Assembly (NCBI GenBank): GCA_964006375.1
Contig: OZ023266.1
Coordinates: forward strand, 155,999,792-156,063,791
Source: Tillus elongatus
Taxonomy: Eukaryota; Arthropoda; Insecta; Coleoptera; Cleridae
DNA: 64,000 bases
Direction of reading: 5' to 3'
Program-made: the position numbers and the translations under genes
Shown here: piece after piece, positions 33,565 to 47,495 of the stretch
Layout: each line of letters starts with the position of its first letter
Numbering within the stretch: the stretch's first letter is position 1
The notes under the pieces: generated by a model
The model's database searches: none
The model's input: only the letters and a program-made list of their open reading frames with translations
What the model was told of the DNA's origin: nothing

Positions 33565-33680
33565 TTAAGGGAAACTGGTAATCAAATTTGATGCCTGCTT
33601 TCTGAAAAAAAAACACATGTTTGCTGGTAAAAACATTTTTATGAAAATTCACTACCATGACGCACTTGCTGCGTCTAGAA
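33565..33680 (+). mobile_element. Family H 3' end fragment
   Basis: AATCAAATTTGATGCCTGCT, then GAAAATTCACTACCATGACG and the terminal hairpin ACGCACTTGCTGCGT (33660-33674). Confidence 0.75.
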
Positions 33681-34189
33681 ATTGTATTTACCGACTATTT
33701 GTATTCTAGGTAGTTGTTTTATATTCTGAGATTGTAAGGTATTAGCGGAGTCGATTTCGAGGTTATGCGCAGAACGTAAACGTTCCTCTCATGACTTCTG
33801 TCAGTTGGCAAATGACAAATTGTATTGTCATTATAAACTAGAGAGATAGAGATAGCTTTTAAATACCGTAAAAATAGAAAGCTTAATATTTATACATAAT
33901 AAAACGTAATTCTAGATTGCTTTTAAACAAATTCAATCACTTTCATTAAAATTGCCATGATTTACATTTTCCTGATATATACAGATTTAGATGAGAGTTA
34001 TCGTAAATGGCAACCCCGCCGATTGTTTATTGTGACATATTTTTGTAGCCTGTCCGTTTAAAACTTAAGTTAGAGATTTTGTTTGCAATGGCATCGGAAC
34101 CATGATTCATCTGTCTGACCTTGTCTAACATTATAGGCATCCATTCAGAGGTAATTTCAGGTCATATCGTAGATTATTAATTTTTTAGT
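33681..34189. other. No recognised feature
   Basis: AT-rich intron DNA; nothing recognised. Confidence 0.5.
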
Positions 34190-34598
<409 letters not shown>

Positions 34599-34939
34599 GG
34601 CGTATTGAAAACGAAACAGACTGTTTTGCGCCCAGAGAATTTTTTTTACGAAACTCTGAAACAGGTCAATTGTAATATTGAGGGGGACATGTTTTGACAT
34701 AAAACTCAACTTTGTCACATCAACCCGTTAAGGGTGGTGATAACAACCCTTATATTTTAAATAGGGAACATGGGTCGAGTGTTACATCAATTGAAAGCTT
34801 TTTATTTTCTGAATTCAGAATACTAATTTTTTTGGAAGTTTTATCAACTCGTTTAAAAATTATTCACAGTTGAAGATGCAAAAACGCATTTCACTCATTC
34901 CGATAAGAAATGTGCTGATAGTCAATGTTCTGTTGGTTT

Positions 34940-35300
34940 ATTATTATTATTATTATTTATTCATTGATAAAAATTTTACAGTATGCCTATACAATAAGTC
35001 TGAGACTTGTGATGGACATTTGCATAATTTTAAAAGTTATATCTAAAGTAATGTGACAATTATATATCAAATTCAGCAAACTTCAAATTTTGACAAACCA
35101 GGTAAAAAAAATTCTTCACTTTTATTTGTCCAATCTAATGCTTTACCCATTGCCTTCACTTATGCTGGATCTAAGCCACTTTAATACACCCTCTTAACTA
35201 CCACTCTATCTCCACATGCCATATTTTTGTCAAAATTATTAATTTTATATAAGATCAAAACTGACAATAAACGTCAATCATTAAATACTTATAAACAAAA
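34940..35300. mobile_element. LINE 3' tail fragment inside the transposon
   Basis: TTATTATTATTATTATTTAT then CAGTATGCCTATACAATAAG and GTCTGAGACTTGTGATGG. The same sequence lies inverted at 45030-45135. In the minus direction it ends in an AT-rich simple repeat, as a LINE 3' UTR would. The family is not identified. Confidence 0.55.
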
Positions 35301-35397
35301 ATTGACATTTCTTATCGGAATGAGAGAAATGCGGTTTATTCTTTCAGTTTATCTGTCGGTTTGATACTTGATAGTACTACCGAAAATTAATTTCACA

Positions 35398-36487
35398 ATG
35401 GCGTATTCTGTAGAAGAAAGAGTTGAAATAATTACTATTTTTTTAAAAAACGATGACTGTACCAACCGTACCGCAAGTTTGTCTAATGAACCACATCCGT
35501 ACATATATGTTAACAGAAAATACATTTTGGAGTTAGTTGCAAAGTTTCGACAAAGTGGTTCAGTAGCCAACAAAAAATGGGATCCTGAACGTGAATTTCC
35601 GGTTAAAAATGAGACTACTGAGATTAAAGTTTTAGGATAAATTGTTGCAGACCCAACTTTGAGCACGAGAAAATTGGCCACTGTTTCAAACATCAAAAGG
35701 AGAAGTATTCAGCGAACATTGAAGCATCATAAATTTCACCTGTATAAAATTCATTTTGTACAATAACTGAATGAAGGTGATTTTGATCGGCGGCTTAAGT
35801 TTTGTGAAGTTATGACTGCACGAATAGCTGATAACGGGAATTTTCTGTTCAATATCTGTTTTTCAGAGTGTACGTTTTTATTAAACTCTACAGTCAATCG
35901 TCATAATTGTCGTTATTGGGCAAATAATAATCCAAGAAATTTTCACGAAGTCCACACTCAAACTCCTCAGAAATTGAATGTCTGGACTGGCATTTTTGGA
36001 GACCGTTTAATCGGACAAATTTTTCTTGATGGCAATTTGAGTGGCGAAACGTTTTTGGAGTTACTAGAAGATATCGTTTACCCTCTACTAATTGACATTG
36101 TTGAAAATGATTATCGATATCAAGAAAATGAATTAGTGTTTCAACAAGATGGAGCTCCCCCGCATTTTTCACAACGTGATAGGGAGTCTTGGAACAGAGA
36201 GTTTCTAGGACAATGGATTGGGGGTAGAGGTGCTATTGAGTGGCCCCCTAGATCACCGAATTTAACTCCTTTAGACTTCTTTCTATGGGGCCATTAAAAG
36301 TGTTGAATCTTTGCAACAGAACCAGAGTCTCTGGAAGAAATACGACGACGCATTATTGAAGAATCTAATAACTCCACTAATAATAATAACTCCACAAATG
36401 CTCAAGAATGTCAGAGCTCGTTTTGAACAAAATTTGTACTTTTTAATGGAAGCTGGTGGTCAACAATTTGAACACTTATCTAACTGA
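35398..36487 (+). pseudogene. DD41D-like mariner transposase lacking its first catalytic Asp
   Basis: Begins MAYSVEERVEIITIFLKND and has an N-terminal helix-turn-helix region (ILELVAKFRQSGSVANKK), a stop at about 35638, RKLATVSNIKRRSIQRTL, a second stop, LNEGDFDRRLKFCEVMTARI, then CFS-ECTFLLN where relatives have FSDECTF, so the first Asp codon is deleted. The rest is well kept: NRHNCRYWANNNPRNF, KLNVWTGIFGDRLIGQIFLD, VFQQDGAPPHFS (second Asp), AIEWPPRSPNLTPLDFFLWG (third Asp). The spacing of the last two is 41 residues. A stop after FLWGH and a frameshift precede the end FEQNLYFLMEAGGQQFEHLS. Not functional. Confidence 0.88.
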
Positions 36488-36865
36488 ATAAAGATTTTTG
36501 AACGTTTGGTTTTGCTTTTTAGTTTTTTTAACGAAAAATTGACTAATTAGTGCATTTCTTATTACAATGAATGAAATACGTTCTTGCAACTCCAACTGTG
36601 AATAATTTTTAAACGAATTAATAAAATTTCTAAAAAAAATGTGTGTACTGAATTCAGAAAAGAAAGAGCTTTCAAATGATGTAACAGTCGACCCATGTTC
36701 CCTATTTAAAATATAACGGTTGTTATCACCACCCTTAAGGGTGGATGTGACAAAGTCGAGTTTTATGTGAAAACATGTCCCCCTCAATATTAAAATTGAC
36801 GTGTGTCAGCGTTTCTTGAAAAAATACTCTAGACGCGAAGCGGTCTGTTTCGTTTTCAATGCGCC

Positions 36866-37035
<170 letters not shown>

Positions 37036-37607
37036 TATGTACTTTCGTTTATGCATGTGTATACATCAAAATTTATCTTTGTCAAGTACGAAACTAGGAA
37101 CAATTTGTTATAGGTGTTATTGAACGAAGAAGCTTTCAAGTTGTTTGCTCAAAATTAAATTAATTATTGAAGGGTAACTTCAAATAACTGTTCACAGTGT
37201 ATAATTAAAAATTTATTTTTATTTTTAGCTTCTGTTTCACCCTAGAGATCTACAAATGAATTACAGAAAGAAAACCGTTTTGGATACTTATTTTAGTCTC
37301 CTTTAGTTTCCATTAGGTTTTATTCCAGGCAACTTTGTTCTAGATAGTTTCCAAGACGCTACAATTTCTCGACAGTCACGTTTTCCATTAAAGCTGCACA
37401 ATTATTTTTCTCAGCCGATCTAAAATTAGTTTTAGATGAAACGGTGCACCTAACTGAGTAATGGAAAACCCGATTAATGTTATTACGTTCTTAAACTTCT
37501 TTTGTATGACCGAAACATCCAGTAGAATATTGAAATAGTTTGATAGCTTTTATAAACGAGGAATTATAACATTTGTAAACTTGTAATGCTGTTTGGAGCA
37601 TAGTTGG

Positions 37608-37610
<3 letters not shown>
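37036..37610. other. No recognised feature
   Basis: AT-rich intron DNA without an assignable element. Confidence 0.5.

Positions 37611-37686
<76 letters not shown>
37611..37686. repeat. (TA)n microsatellite
   Basis: Isolated TA tract whose flanks match no family here. Confidence 0.99.
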
Positions 37687-37689
<3 letters not shown>

Positions 37690-38071
37690 GATAATATAAT
37701 TTAAAAATATACAAGATAGTATGCAGACATAGAGACTTTTTCTGTGGCTTCGGAAAGACACGTTAATCTTTGTTTGTGGTATTTAATGGATTTTATTTAT
37801 CACAACCAATATTTTGGTCTTGAGAGATCCAAAATTTTTAAGAAAAAACTGTGACGATATTCCCCAAATTTATTTTATATAAAGAGAAATAGATAGAGAA
37901 GATAGTCCATCTTATAACAGCAGAATTCCAATATCAAATAGCCTATCGAAAAATAGGGGTAGTTTTTCATATAAACTATCATCACATTTGCCTTCGTATA
38001 TACAGAGCGTTGAGGAATGGTAAAATGAATCATAATTCTTTGGATATAAACCAGTAATCAAGGTAGGTGAT

Positions 38072-38076
<5 letters not shown>
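37687..38076. other. Unassigned, possibly a Penelope-like end
   Basis: The only hint is the minus-strand AAAATATTGGTTGTGATAAA near 37800, which resembles the stretch after the GAAAC core in Penelope-like ends. The core itself is not convincing here. Confidence 0.25.
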
Positions 38077-38169
<93 letters not shown>

Positions 38170-38182
38170 ATATATCTATATA

Positions 38183-38233
<51 letters not shown>
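38077..38233. repeat. (TA)n microsatellite with CTA interruptions
   Basis: The longest TA tract in the window, with three TATATATC interruptions near 38166-38186. Confidence 0.98.

Positions 38234-41372
<3,139 letters not shown>

Positions 41373-41440
<68 letters not shown>
41373..41440. repeat. (TA)n microsatellite
   Basis: Right border of the mariner-like element. Confidence 0.99.
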
Positions 41441-41442
<2 letters not shown>

Positions 41443-41459
41443 TTTGGAATGTTGGACTA

Positions 41460-41652
41460 CACTGTAATCACTTTTAAATATACACTTTTATTTGTTTGCT
41501 GTACTTTGTGTGATTTTCTATTTAGTTACGGGGACTGCAGTTTCGAACCTTCCTGGTTCATGGTCATGCTGATGATGAAGGTTTGAAACTGCAGTCCGCG
41601 TAAATAAATAGAAAATCACAGAAAGTACAGCAAACAAATATAAGTATACATA
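41460..41652. mobile_element. Penelope-like palindrome with hammerhead-like core
   Basis: Inverted halves TTTGTTTGCTGTACTTTGTG / CAGAAAGTACAGCAAACAAA and GGGGACTGCAGTTTCGAACC / AAGGTTTGAAACTGCAGTCC surround a 26-bp centre. CTGATGATG...GAAAC lies at 41569-41589. Same design as 21588-21765 and 32455-32692, with unrelated arms. Confidence 0.6.
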
Positions 41653-41908
41653 TACAGGGTGATTGCTGAGAAACGCTCATTAAAAGTTTCTGACCTTATC
41701 ATCCGATTTGAGAGCTGAAAATTTGTGTTCGACCAGCATACGATATTTTCATTCAGATTCAAATAGTTGCACTACTCTAGCACTTCCGGTTACACGGAAA
41801 GTCGCCACCAACTTTGTTGTTTTAAATAAAACACCTGTACATTTTTTCATTTTCCGAATGAGATGAGAAGGTTATAAACTTATAATGAGCGCTTCTCAGC
41901 AATGACCT

Positions 41909-41911
<3 letters not shown>
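41653..41911. mobile_element. MITE-like element, about 260 bp
   Basis: Ends TACAGGGTGATTGCTGAGAA and, inverted, TACAAGGTCATTGCTGAGAA match over about 55 bp. The interior matches 28925-29085 and part of 24098-24290. It has no coding capacity. The right end touches (TA)n. Confidence 0.75.

Positions 41912-41982
<71 letters not shown>
41911..41982. repeat. (TA)n microsatellite
   Basis: TA tract between the MITE-like element and a family H head. Confidence 0.99.
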
Positions 41983-41984
<2 letters not shown>

Positions 41985-42945
41985 CATATAAAAATTGACA
42001 CTGACCCCGGACATAACAATTGTTCTTAACGATATTGTATATGATCTCCAGCAATACAACTTAACTCTGTACGCAGATGACACCACTGCGGAAGACTGAA
42101 ATGCTTCTTTTTCTCCGGTGGGTGTGCATCCGAATCTGAGCCTATATGTGAGATCCGACAACGGTTCAATAAGATACGGCACGTCTGTAAAGTTTTTGGG
42201 GATCCATCTGGACTCTAACTTATCATGGGACGTCCATGTTGACCATGTGGTGGCCTCGCTTGCATCTAGGAATTACGCGTTGCTGCAGCTGAGGGATTCC
42301 TTGAGTACACAGGCGTTGTTGACATGCTACTATTGTAGTGTCAACTGTCTCCAGGCATATGGTTTGCTGTGTTGGGGCGGCTGTGTGCATCTGGGGAGGG
42401 TTCTGTTGATGCAGAAGAGAATTGTCTGCACCATGGTTAGCCTGCCGTCTTCTGCATCTTGTAGACCATGATTTATTCGGTATGGCGTTTTAACAGTGAC
42501 GTGCCTATATATGCTTGAGGCGCTTTGTTATGTCAAAAAAAATATTGCAACTTTTAGTACCTGCGGTAATATTACAGCGTATAAAACAAGACAGGCTAAA
42601 GATTTGTATGTTCCCCCTTATAGGATCGAACATATTAATCGGGCAGCTCGCAACACTGCAATACGCTTATATAATCATTTACCTGACAACGTCAAAAAAA
42701 TTGAGCATCCTCAGGCAATTTAAGCTTGCTTTAAAATCATTTTTTAGATAGCATTCTTTTTATTCTGTAGACGAATATTTTAATTTTAAATTTTAGCGTT
42801 GATAAGCCGTTTTTTGTGTTTTGACTATTTCCGATATCTTGGAGCAGTTCTAATAAATAAATAAAAGTTATATGGGTTGTATAGTTCGCCCTCATTCAAA
42901 ATCATCTTTCCAAAATTCAAAAGTCAAGATTTTGTTAAAAACATA
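41983..42945 (-). mobile_element. Family H head split by a LINE
   Basis: The left piece AAAAATTGACACTGACCCCG (to 42012) and right piece TATATGGGTTGTATAGTTCG with CAAAATTCAAAAGTCAAGAT (42868-42930) together make one head. The break falls within CCCCGGATATGGGTT, so the empty site is predictable. Confidence 0.7.
42013..42867 (+). pseudogene. 5'-truncated LINE fragment, reverse transcriptase end
   Basis: Begins IVLNDIVYDLQQYNLTLYAD, holding the catalytic YADD. After a deletion it continues SVKFLGIHLDSNLSWDVHVD, LLTCYYCSVNCLQAYGLLCW and, after a stop, ARNTAIRLYNHLPDNVKKIE. The 3' tail is (AAAT)n at 42852-42866. It ends about 100 bp from the MCORP exon at 42970-43069. Confidence 0.8.
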
Positions 42946-42969
42946 AATAAGAGTGTCTTCCAAACTTAC

Positions 42970-43069
42970 CCGCTCATTGTTTGATATAATTCTAAATTAA
43001 GTTTAATTCTGCATATCATTGGCCAATCCAACTGGTGGCACGGTCTATCACAGCTTTTGAAATTTTGAT
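42970..43069 (-). CDS. MCORP: MCORP exon: N-terminal Cys-rich segment
   Basis: A 100-nt exon between an acceptor (ATTTTATTTTCAG) and a consensus donor (GAGCGG|GTAAGT). It enters with two bases and leaves with two. In the single open frame it reads NFKSCDRPCHQLDWPMICRI then KLNLELYQTMS, and joins across 12.8 kb to give TMSG-SCLDCPNN. The pattern C-x-C, a stretch, C-x-I, then YxTMSxxCxxC matches the segment after the signal peptide in insect laccases. The exon before it must supply one base. No signal-peptide exon was identified between 43070 and 64000. Confidence 0.85.
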
Positions 43070-43290
43070 CTGAAAATAAAATATTTATTAGAAAATTAAA
43101 CAATGAAAATTTAATTATCTAAAAAGTCTTGACGTAGCAAATTCGTCATGTTTATAATGCTTGTTCAAACTTTTTTTCGAAAAAAACCTAGTTTGACTGG
43201 GTGACGTTGGCTAACGAAATCTTTCAAGCGATAAACGAAAAGAACATAAAAAACTTGGCAGGTTCCTTCCATTTTGTCAATAACTTAGAT

Positions 43291-43850
43291 CAGTGGTTCC
43301 CAAGCTGTGCGTCGTGACTCCCTGGGGGTTGCGTTTAGAAACTGAGGGATTCGCGCAAGCATTTCCAAAATAAACAAAAATAACTTATTTACTAAGTTAC
43401 TTAATTACTACGTGGAAAATATTAATCCGTGCCTGTTTCTCAGACACTATCTTTTCGAATCTGGGTTCTGTATTTGACACACAGACAATGATATCATTTT
43501 CGAGTTTCGGGCGATTGCTCACTTTTGTTTTAATAGCAGTTACAGATGAGAAACTTAACTTGCATTAATATGATGTTCAAATGTAACCAAATATTTAAGA
43601 AATTCGTTTGTAAGTTTGGGGTATTCTTGTATTCTTTTGATCCAAAAATGATTTGGGTTCTGAAATAAAAATAATAGTTTCAACATTCCATGACTTGATG
43701 TTTCAATTAGACTTTTTCTCATGTTTGTTGGAATTTTAGAATGTTGAAAAAATTTATTTAAAGTGCGATTTAGTGTCGATCTGTAAAAGCCATATTTCGT
43801 TTGTAAAATATTCACAAAGCTGTTGTTTTAAATTGCACAAAGTAACTTGC
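43291..43850 (-). pseudogene. hAT-type transposase C-terminus with terminal repeat
   Basis: The minus strand holds FWIKRIQEYPKLTNEFLKYL then VTFEHHINAS and, after a frameshift, CKLSFSSVTAIKTKVSNRPK and LENDIIVCVSNTEPRFEKIV. This is the C-terminal dimerisation region of hAT (Charlie/ZBED-like) transposases, where FW...EYP, a Cys-x-x-SFS block and a final Glu-Pro-Arg-Phe are regular marks. The element end CAGTGGTTCCCAAGCTGTGC at 43291 is a typical hAT terminal repeat. The rest of the gene is not found. It starts about 220 bp from the MCORP exon. Confidence 0.82.
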
Positions 43851-44008
43851 ATTTCTGAAAAAACTGAATTTATCATATTGTACTTAGCTATATCTTCCAT
43901 GAGTTCTTGAACGCACTGAAATTTTTCAAATTTTCTTTCTCGATTGAAGTTTGAAATGTTTTACACGTTTCTGTTAATCATAAAATAAAACATAAAAAAC
44001 ATACATTC

Positions 44009-44078
44009 ATCAAGCTGGATTCAATCGCGTAACATTCTGCTTATGAGGCAAACGCGACGCCTCTCAGCCATCTAGGCA
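44009..44078 (-). other. tRNA-Met-like sequence (pseudogene or SINE head)
   Basis: Read from 44078: TGGCTGAGAGGC resembles an A box, GATTGAATCC a B box, and TTTGC-CTCATAA-GCAGA makes an anticodon stem-loop with CAT (44043-44045). The acceptor stem does not pair well, so a working tRNA is unlikely; a tRNA-derived repeat or pseudogene is more likely. Confidence 0.5.
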
Positions 44079-44744
44079 TGCGTCAAGTAACGTTTTGTTT
44101 GCATGATACATTGATTGGCTGCATGTCCGGGATATTATATTTAAAGTATGCGTAACAATTAAATACAGAATTAGTTGAATTACCATTGAAACACATCCCA
44201 CGACTGTTTCGGTCCTATATGACGTCTTATGTTTAAGTTTAAAGATAAAAGAAACTATTTTGGAATCATTTTTATAGAGACTTGGCTTGATTCTGTTTAC
44301 ATTTCTACTGTATTATGCGACAGAATAATATATCTATATTGCGCTAAAACTGTATTTGAGGCCGTTCATAAAACTACAAATGTAGTGTGTTTTAATAATT
44401 GATTGAATCCCCAGTAAAATAAAAATAACTTGGCAAATTTTTTATTTCATGTCATCTCTCATTTCCCATAATTTCAGCCGGGATTTCACGATTGTTGGTT
44501 CGGGTAGTATGTTTTATGTATGGTTTATACCTGTTGTATAAATCAACCTACGTGTGGCAGTTAACTACTCTGTCTGTCAGACATTGGACTTTAACCACTA
44601 AGTCGTTTCAACGCATTTCTTTGGGATTTAATTTTTTTATCAGGAAAGAACTCTAAATATTGTTCATCAAATTACTTAAAATTCACAGCATTGGTTTATG
44701 TGCACTATTTATAGCCACACATATAATCTAATTCCAGTTACTCT
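44079..44744. other. No gene; weak second tRNA-like stretch
   Basis: Near 44550-44612 the minus strand has TTAGTGGTTAAAGTCC and, 40 bases on, GTAGGTTGATTTAT, at A-box and B-box spacing but degenerate. The remainder is unassigned. Confidence 0.3.
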
Positions 44745-44909
44745 GATACTTACAAAAATATAGCGTTTACAAAAGTTTTCCCCGATTTTCTAACTAAAAG
44801 ACTCGAGCATAAAGGCTGATTAACGAAGTCGACTCCGGTTTTCGCCCAAACAAGATTTTTGCCTAGTTTGATTGAAATCAGTTTAGTATTTTTTGAGTTA
44901 CCGCTCGGA
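44745..44909 (-). mobile_element. Diverged family H tail
   Basis: Keeps CCCCGATTTTCTAACTAAAA, GTTTGATTGAAATCAG and TTTTTTGAGTTACCG in family order before a microsatellite; old subfamily, similar in age to 34190-34457. Confidence 0.5.

Positions 44910-45141
<232 letters not shown>

Positions 45142-45235
<94 letters not shown>
45142..45235. repeat. (TA)n microsatellite
   Basis: TA tract following the LINE tail fragment. Confidence 0.99.
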
Positions 45236-45238
<3 letters not shown>

Positions 45239-45605
45239 GTCGAGCACCTTTTATGTTTTCTTGCATTTTTGCATTTTCCATCGAATTATGATACAAGCTT
45301 GTGAGGAAAAAATTTGAAAGCCTTCATAATTTTTGAGTTACTTCAATTGTTTTCCAATTTCTAGCACATATTAAAAATTATGATACGTCGTTTTTACCAA
45401 TAGTTTAGATTCCCATGAAATAACGCGTTCAGAGAGGTTTTAGTTTATATGGTGAGTCGAAAAAATCGAGATGCCGTATCCAGGGCGCTCTCAAATAGTG
45501 ACTAAATTTGGAAAAATTCAAACCGCAGTAACTTAATTTTTTCAAATCGAACAGCTTGTATTTTTTGTTTCATAGGTGAACGTCATATCCCCTGCCTCAA
45601 TTTTT
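45236..45605. other. No recognised feature
   Basis: AT-rich; short family H-like words (GCATTTTTGCATTTTCCATC) at 45263 only. Confidence 0.45.
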
Positions 45606-45609
45606 TTAT

Positions 45610-46990
45610 ACAGACTTTTTTCCCTCAGAGCTCGTCCGCGGCCTCGCCGCCCCGATAGCGCTGCAACCTTTGGTTTATTGTGCATGCCCTTAGTCTTTTT
45701 ACTCCACCCACTCCAAAATCACTGTGCCTTGAACTAGTTTGTACAGCGATTGGTAGGGGGAAGTTTTATATTGCTCTGTCTCCGGTCTAGACTAACCGTA
45801 GATCAGTTGTCTTTTGCGGTCCAGAGCTTTACACTCGCACAAGATGTGCTGGGCTGATTCCTCCACCTCACCGCAGAGTCTGCATGCCAGGTCCATCTCG
45901 AACCGCCCCATTTTATGCAGGTGTTTCTTGACGGTCATGTATCCCGTCAAGAAACCTGTTATGTTTCTGAGCTGTCCTCTGGTAAGATTTATCAGCTCCA
46001 CAGCTCTCTTTGAACTGGATTCGTCAATTGTTGACTTCCCATGTCTGAGCCCTGGACAGTCTGCCCAGTACACCTTGTGTTGGTTTCTGACCCAGGACTT
46101 AATGGCTCCCCCGGCAGTGCTCCTTGTCACGTCCAGGGCCGGTTCTGATCCCATAAATGGTTCTGCTGACCCTCTATTCGCAAGACTGTCAGCTTCTTCA
46201 TTGCCTTTGACCCCCGAGTGACTCGGCACCCAGATGAGCGTGACCTCATTCTGTCCAGCCAGGTCGCTCGTCTCGTCTCGGCACTCACTCACCAGCCAGG
46301 AATTTCCTGTGGGCCACTTAGTGCCTCTTAAGGGCTGCCTGGCTGTCTGTGACTATAAGGATCCGCTTGTTGGTGTGCCCCTCCTCTTGTTCTCCCGCAC
46401 ACAGTGCAGGATGTAGTACATTTCGGCCTGCAAGACCGTTGCATGTACTCCGAGGGAAATACTATGACTTACCCTCGGTCCTTCCGAATAAACACCTGCC
46501 TCCATCCCACGCTACCCGCCGGATCCGTCCGTGAACCAGACAAGGGCGCCCCATGGTATGCCCGGCCTCTCCTCCCGCCACGCCCTACAGTCAGGAAACT
46601 CCACTGTAAAGATGTTTTTCCTGCAGATTCGTGGGCTCGCGACGTCTGACCTCATTTCAAGCATGGGCTCCTTCACGATCTCCTGAATTTTGCAGTGGCC
46701 CCTGAAGCCTGGGTTGATCTTCAGTCTATCATTTCAGGCTAGTCTGTGTAGTCCTAGCCTGGCCTTCACCAATTAAGTGTATGGGGGGCAGATCCAGCAA
46801 CACCTCCATGGCGGCTGTTGAGGTTGAAGACATGGCCCCTGTGATGCCTAGGCAAGCCATCCATTGGATCTTGCCTAGTTTTTGTTTGGCACTGGATTGT
46901 GTCACCTTAGGCCACCAGACCAGTGCCGTGTATGTTAACGATGGTCTGACCACCCTTGTGTACAGCCATGTGGGCCATACTAGGTCTTAG
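45610..46990 (-). pseudogene. LINE ORF2 C-terminus with RNase H, longer copy
   Basis: Reads from VVRPSLTYTALVWWPKVTQS and CLGITGAMSSTSTAAMEVLL (the region after the reverse transcriptase) through GHTNKRIL to the RNase H block VTLIWVPSHSGVKGNEEADS and the CCHC cluster CRLCGEVEESAQHILCEC. Same family as 24660-25408 but extends further upstream. Stops and frameshifts occur near 46300-46700, and a stop replaces the residue after RKRQLIYG. The 3' UTR ends at about 45610. Confidence 0.85.
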
Positions 46991-47038
46991 TCCCCACGTT
47001 TTTCCATATAGCCGTCTAGTGACGGCTAAGGTCATGAC

Positions 47039-47331
47039 TGCCTAACGCAGTATCATCGTACTCAGCTGACAGATGTTAATTTGGAAAACACTTTCCGTCT
47101 ATGTACTACTGATATTCACCCCAATATTGATCTCATTAATTTGAATTTTTTTATCTGCTTTTATTAATTTGCTTTTTATATGTTTGATTATGTTATTATA
47201 ATTAATAAATAAAAAACTATGTGAGTTTTTGTGGATTTTTTATTCACTGCTACCTACTTATTTCTTGCCTACGGGCCGCGACCTAAGTCCCGAAATTAGG
47301 CCCTCAGCTAAGCAAAGGTTGTCCATACCTG
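47039..47331 (+). pseudogene. hAT-type transposase end and terminal repeat
   Basis: Reads YHRTQLTDVNLENTFRLCTT then DIHPNIDLINLNFF to a stop, the usual last 40 residues of one hAT group (LTD-NLENCLR, then I-P-ID-L). About 160 bp later comes GGGCCGCGACCTAAGTCC and the end AAAGGTTGTCCATACCTG, which resembles a hAT terminal inverted repeat. This is a different hAT family from 43291-43850. Confidence 0.65.
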
Positions 47332-47452
47332 TTTAAGGTTATACCGGTAACCAAATCTGACGCCTGCTTTCATTACAGAAAGACATATTAATTTGCTGTT
47401 AAAAACATTTTTATCAAAATTCACTGCCATAACGCACTTACTGCCAGACATT
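47332..47452 (+). mobile_element. Family H 3' end fragment
   Basis: GGTTATACCGGTAACCAAAT, then AAAATTCACTGCCATAACGC and a damaged hairpin (ACGCACTTACTGCC, 47433). Confidence 0.65.
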
Positions 47453-47495
47453 TTTATTAGAGAATTTTTTTTTTAAATTCGCTTATGGGGAGATC

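Noticed and set aside
44009..44078. Functional tRNA-Met gene
   Set aside because: Acceptor and T stems do not pair, and no terminator-like T run follows at the expected place.
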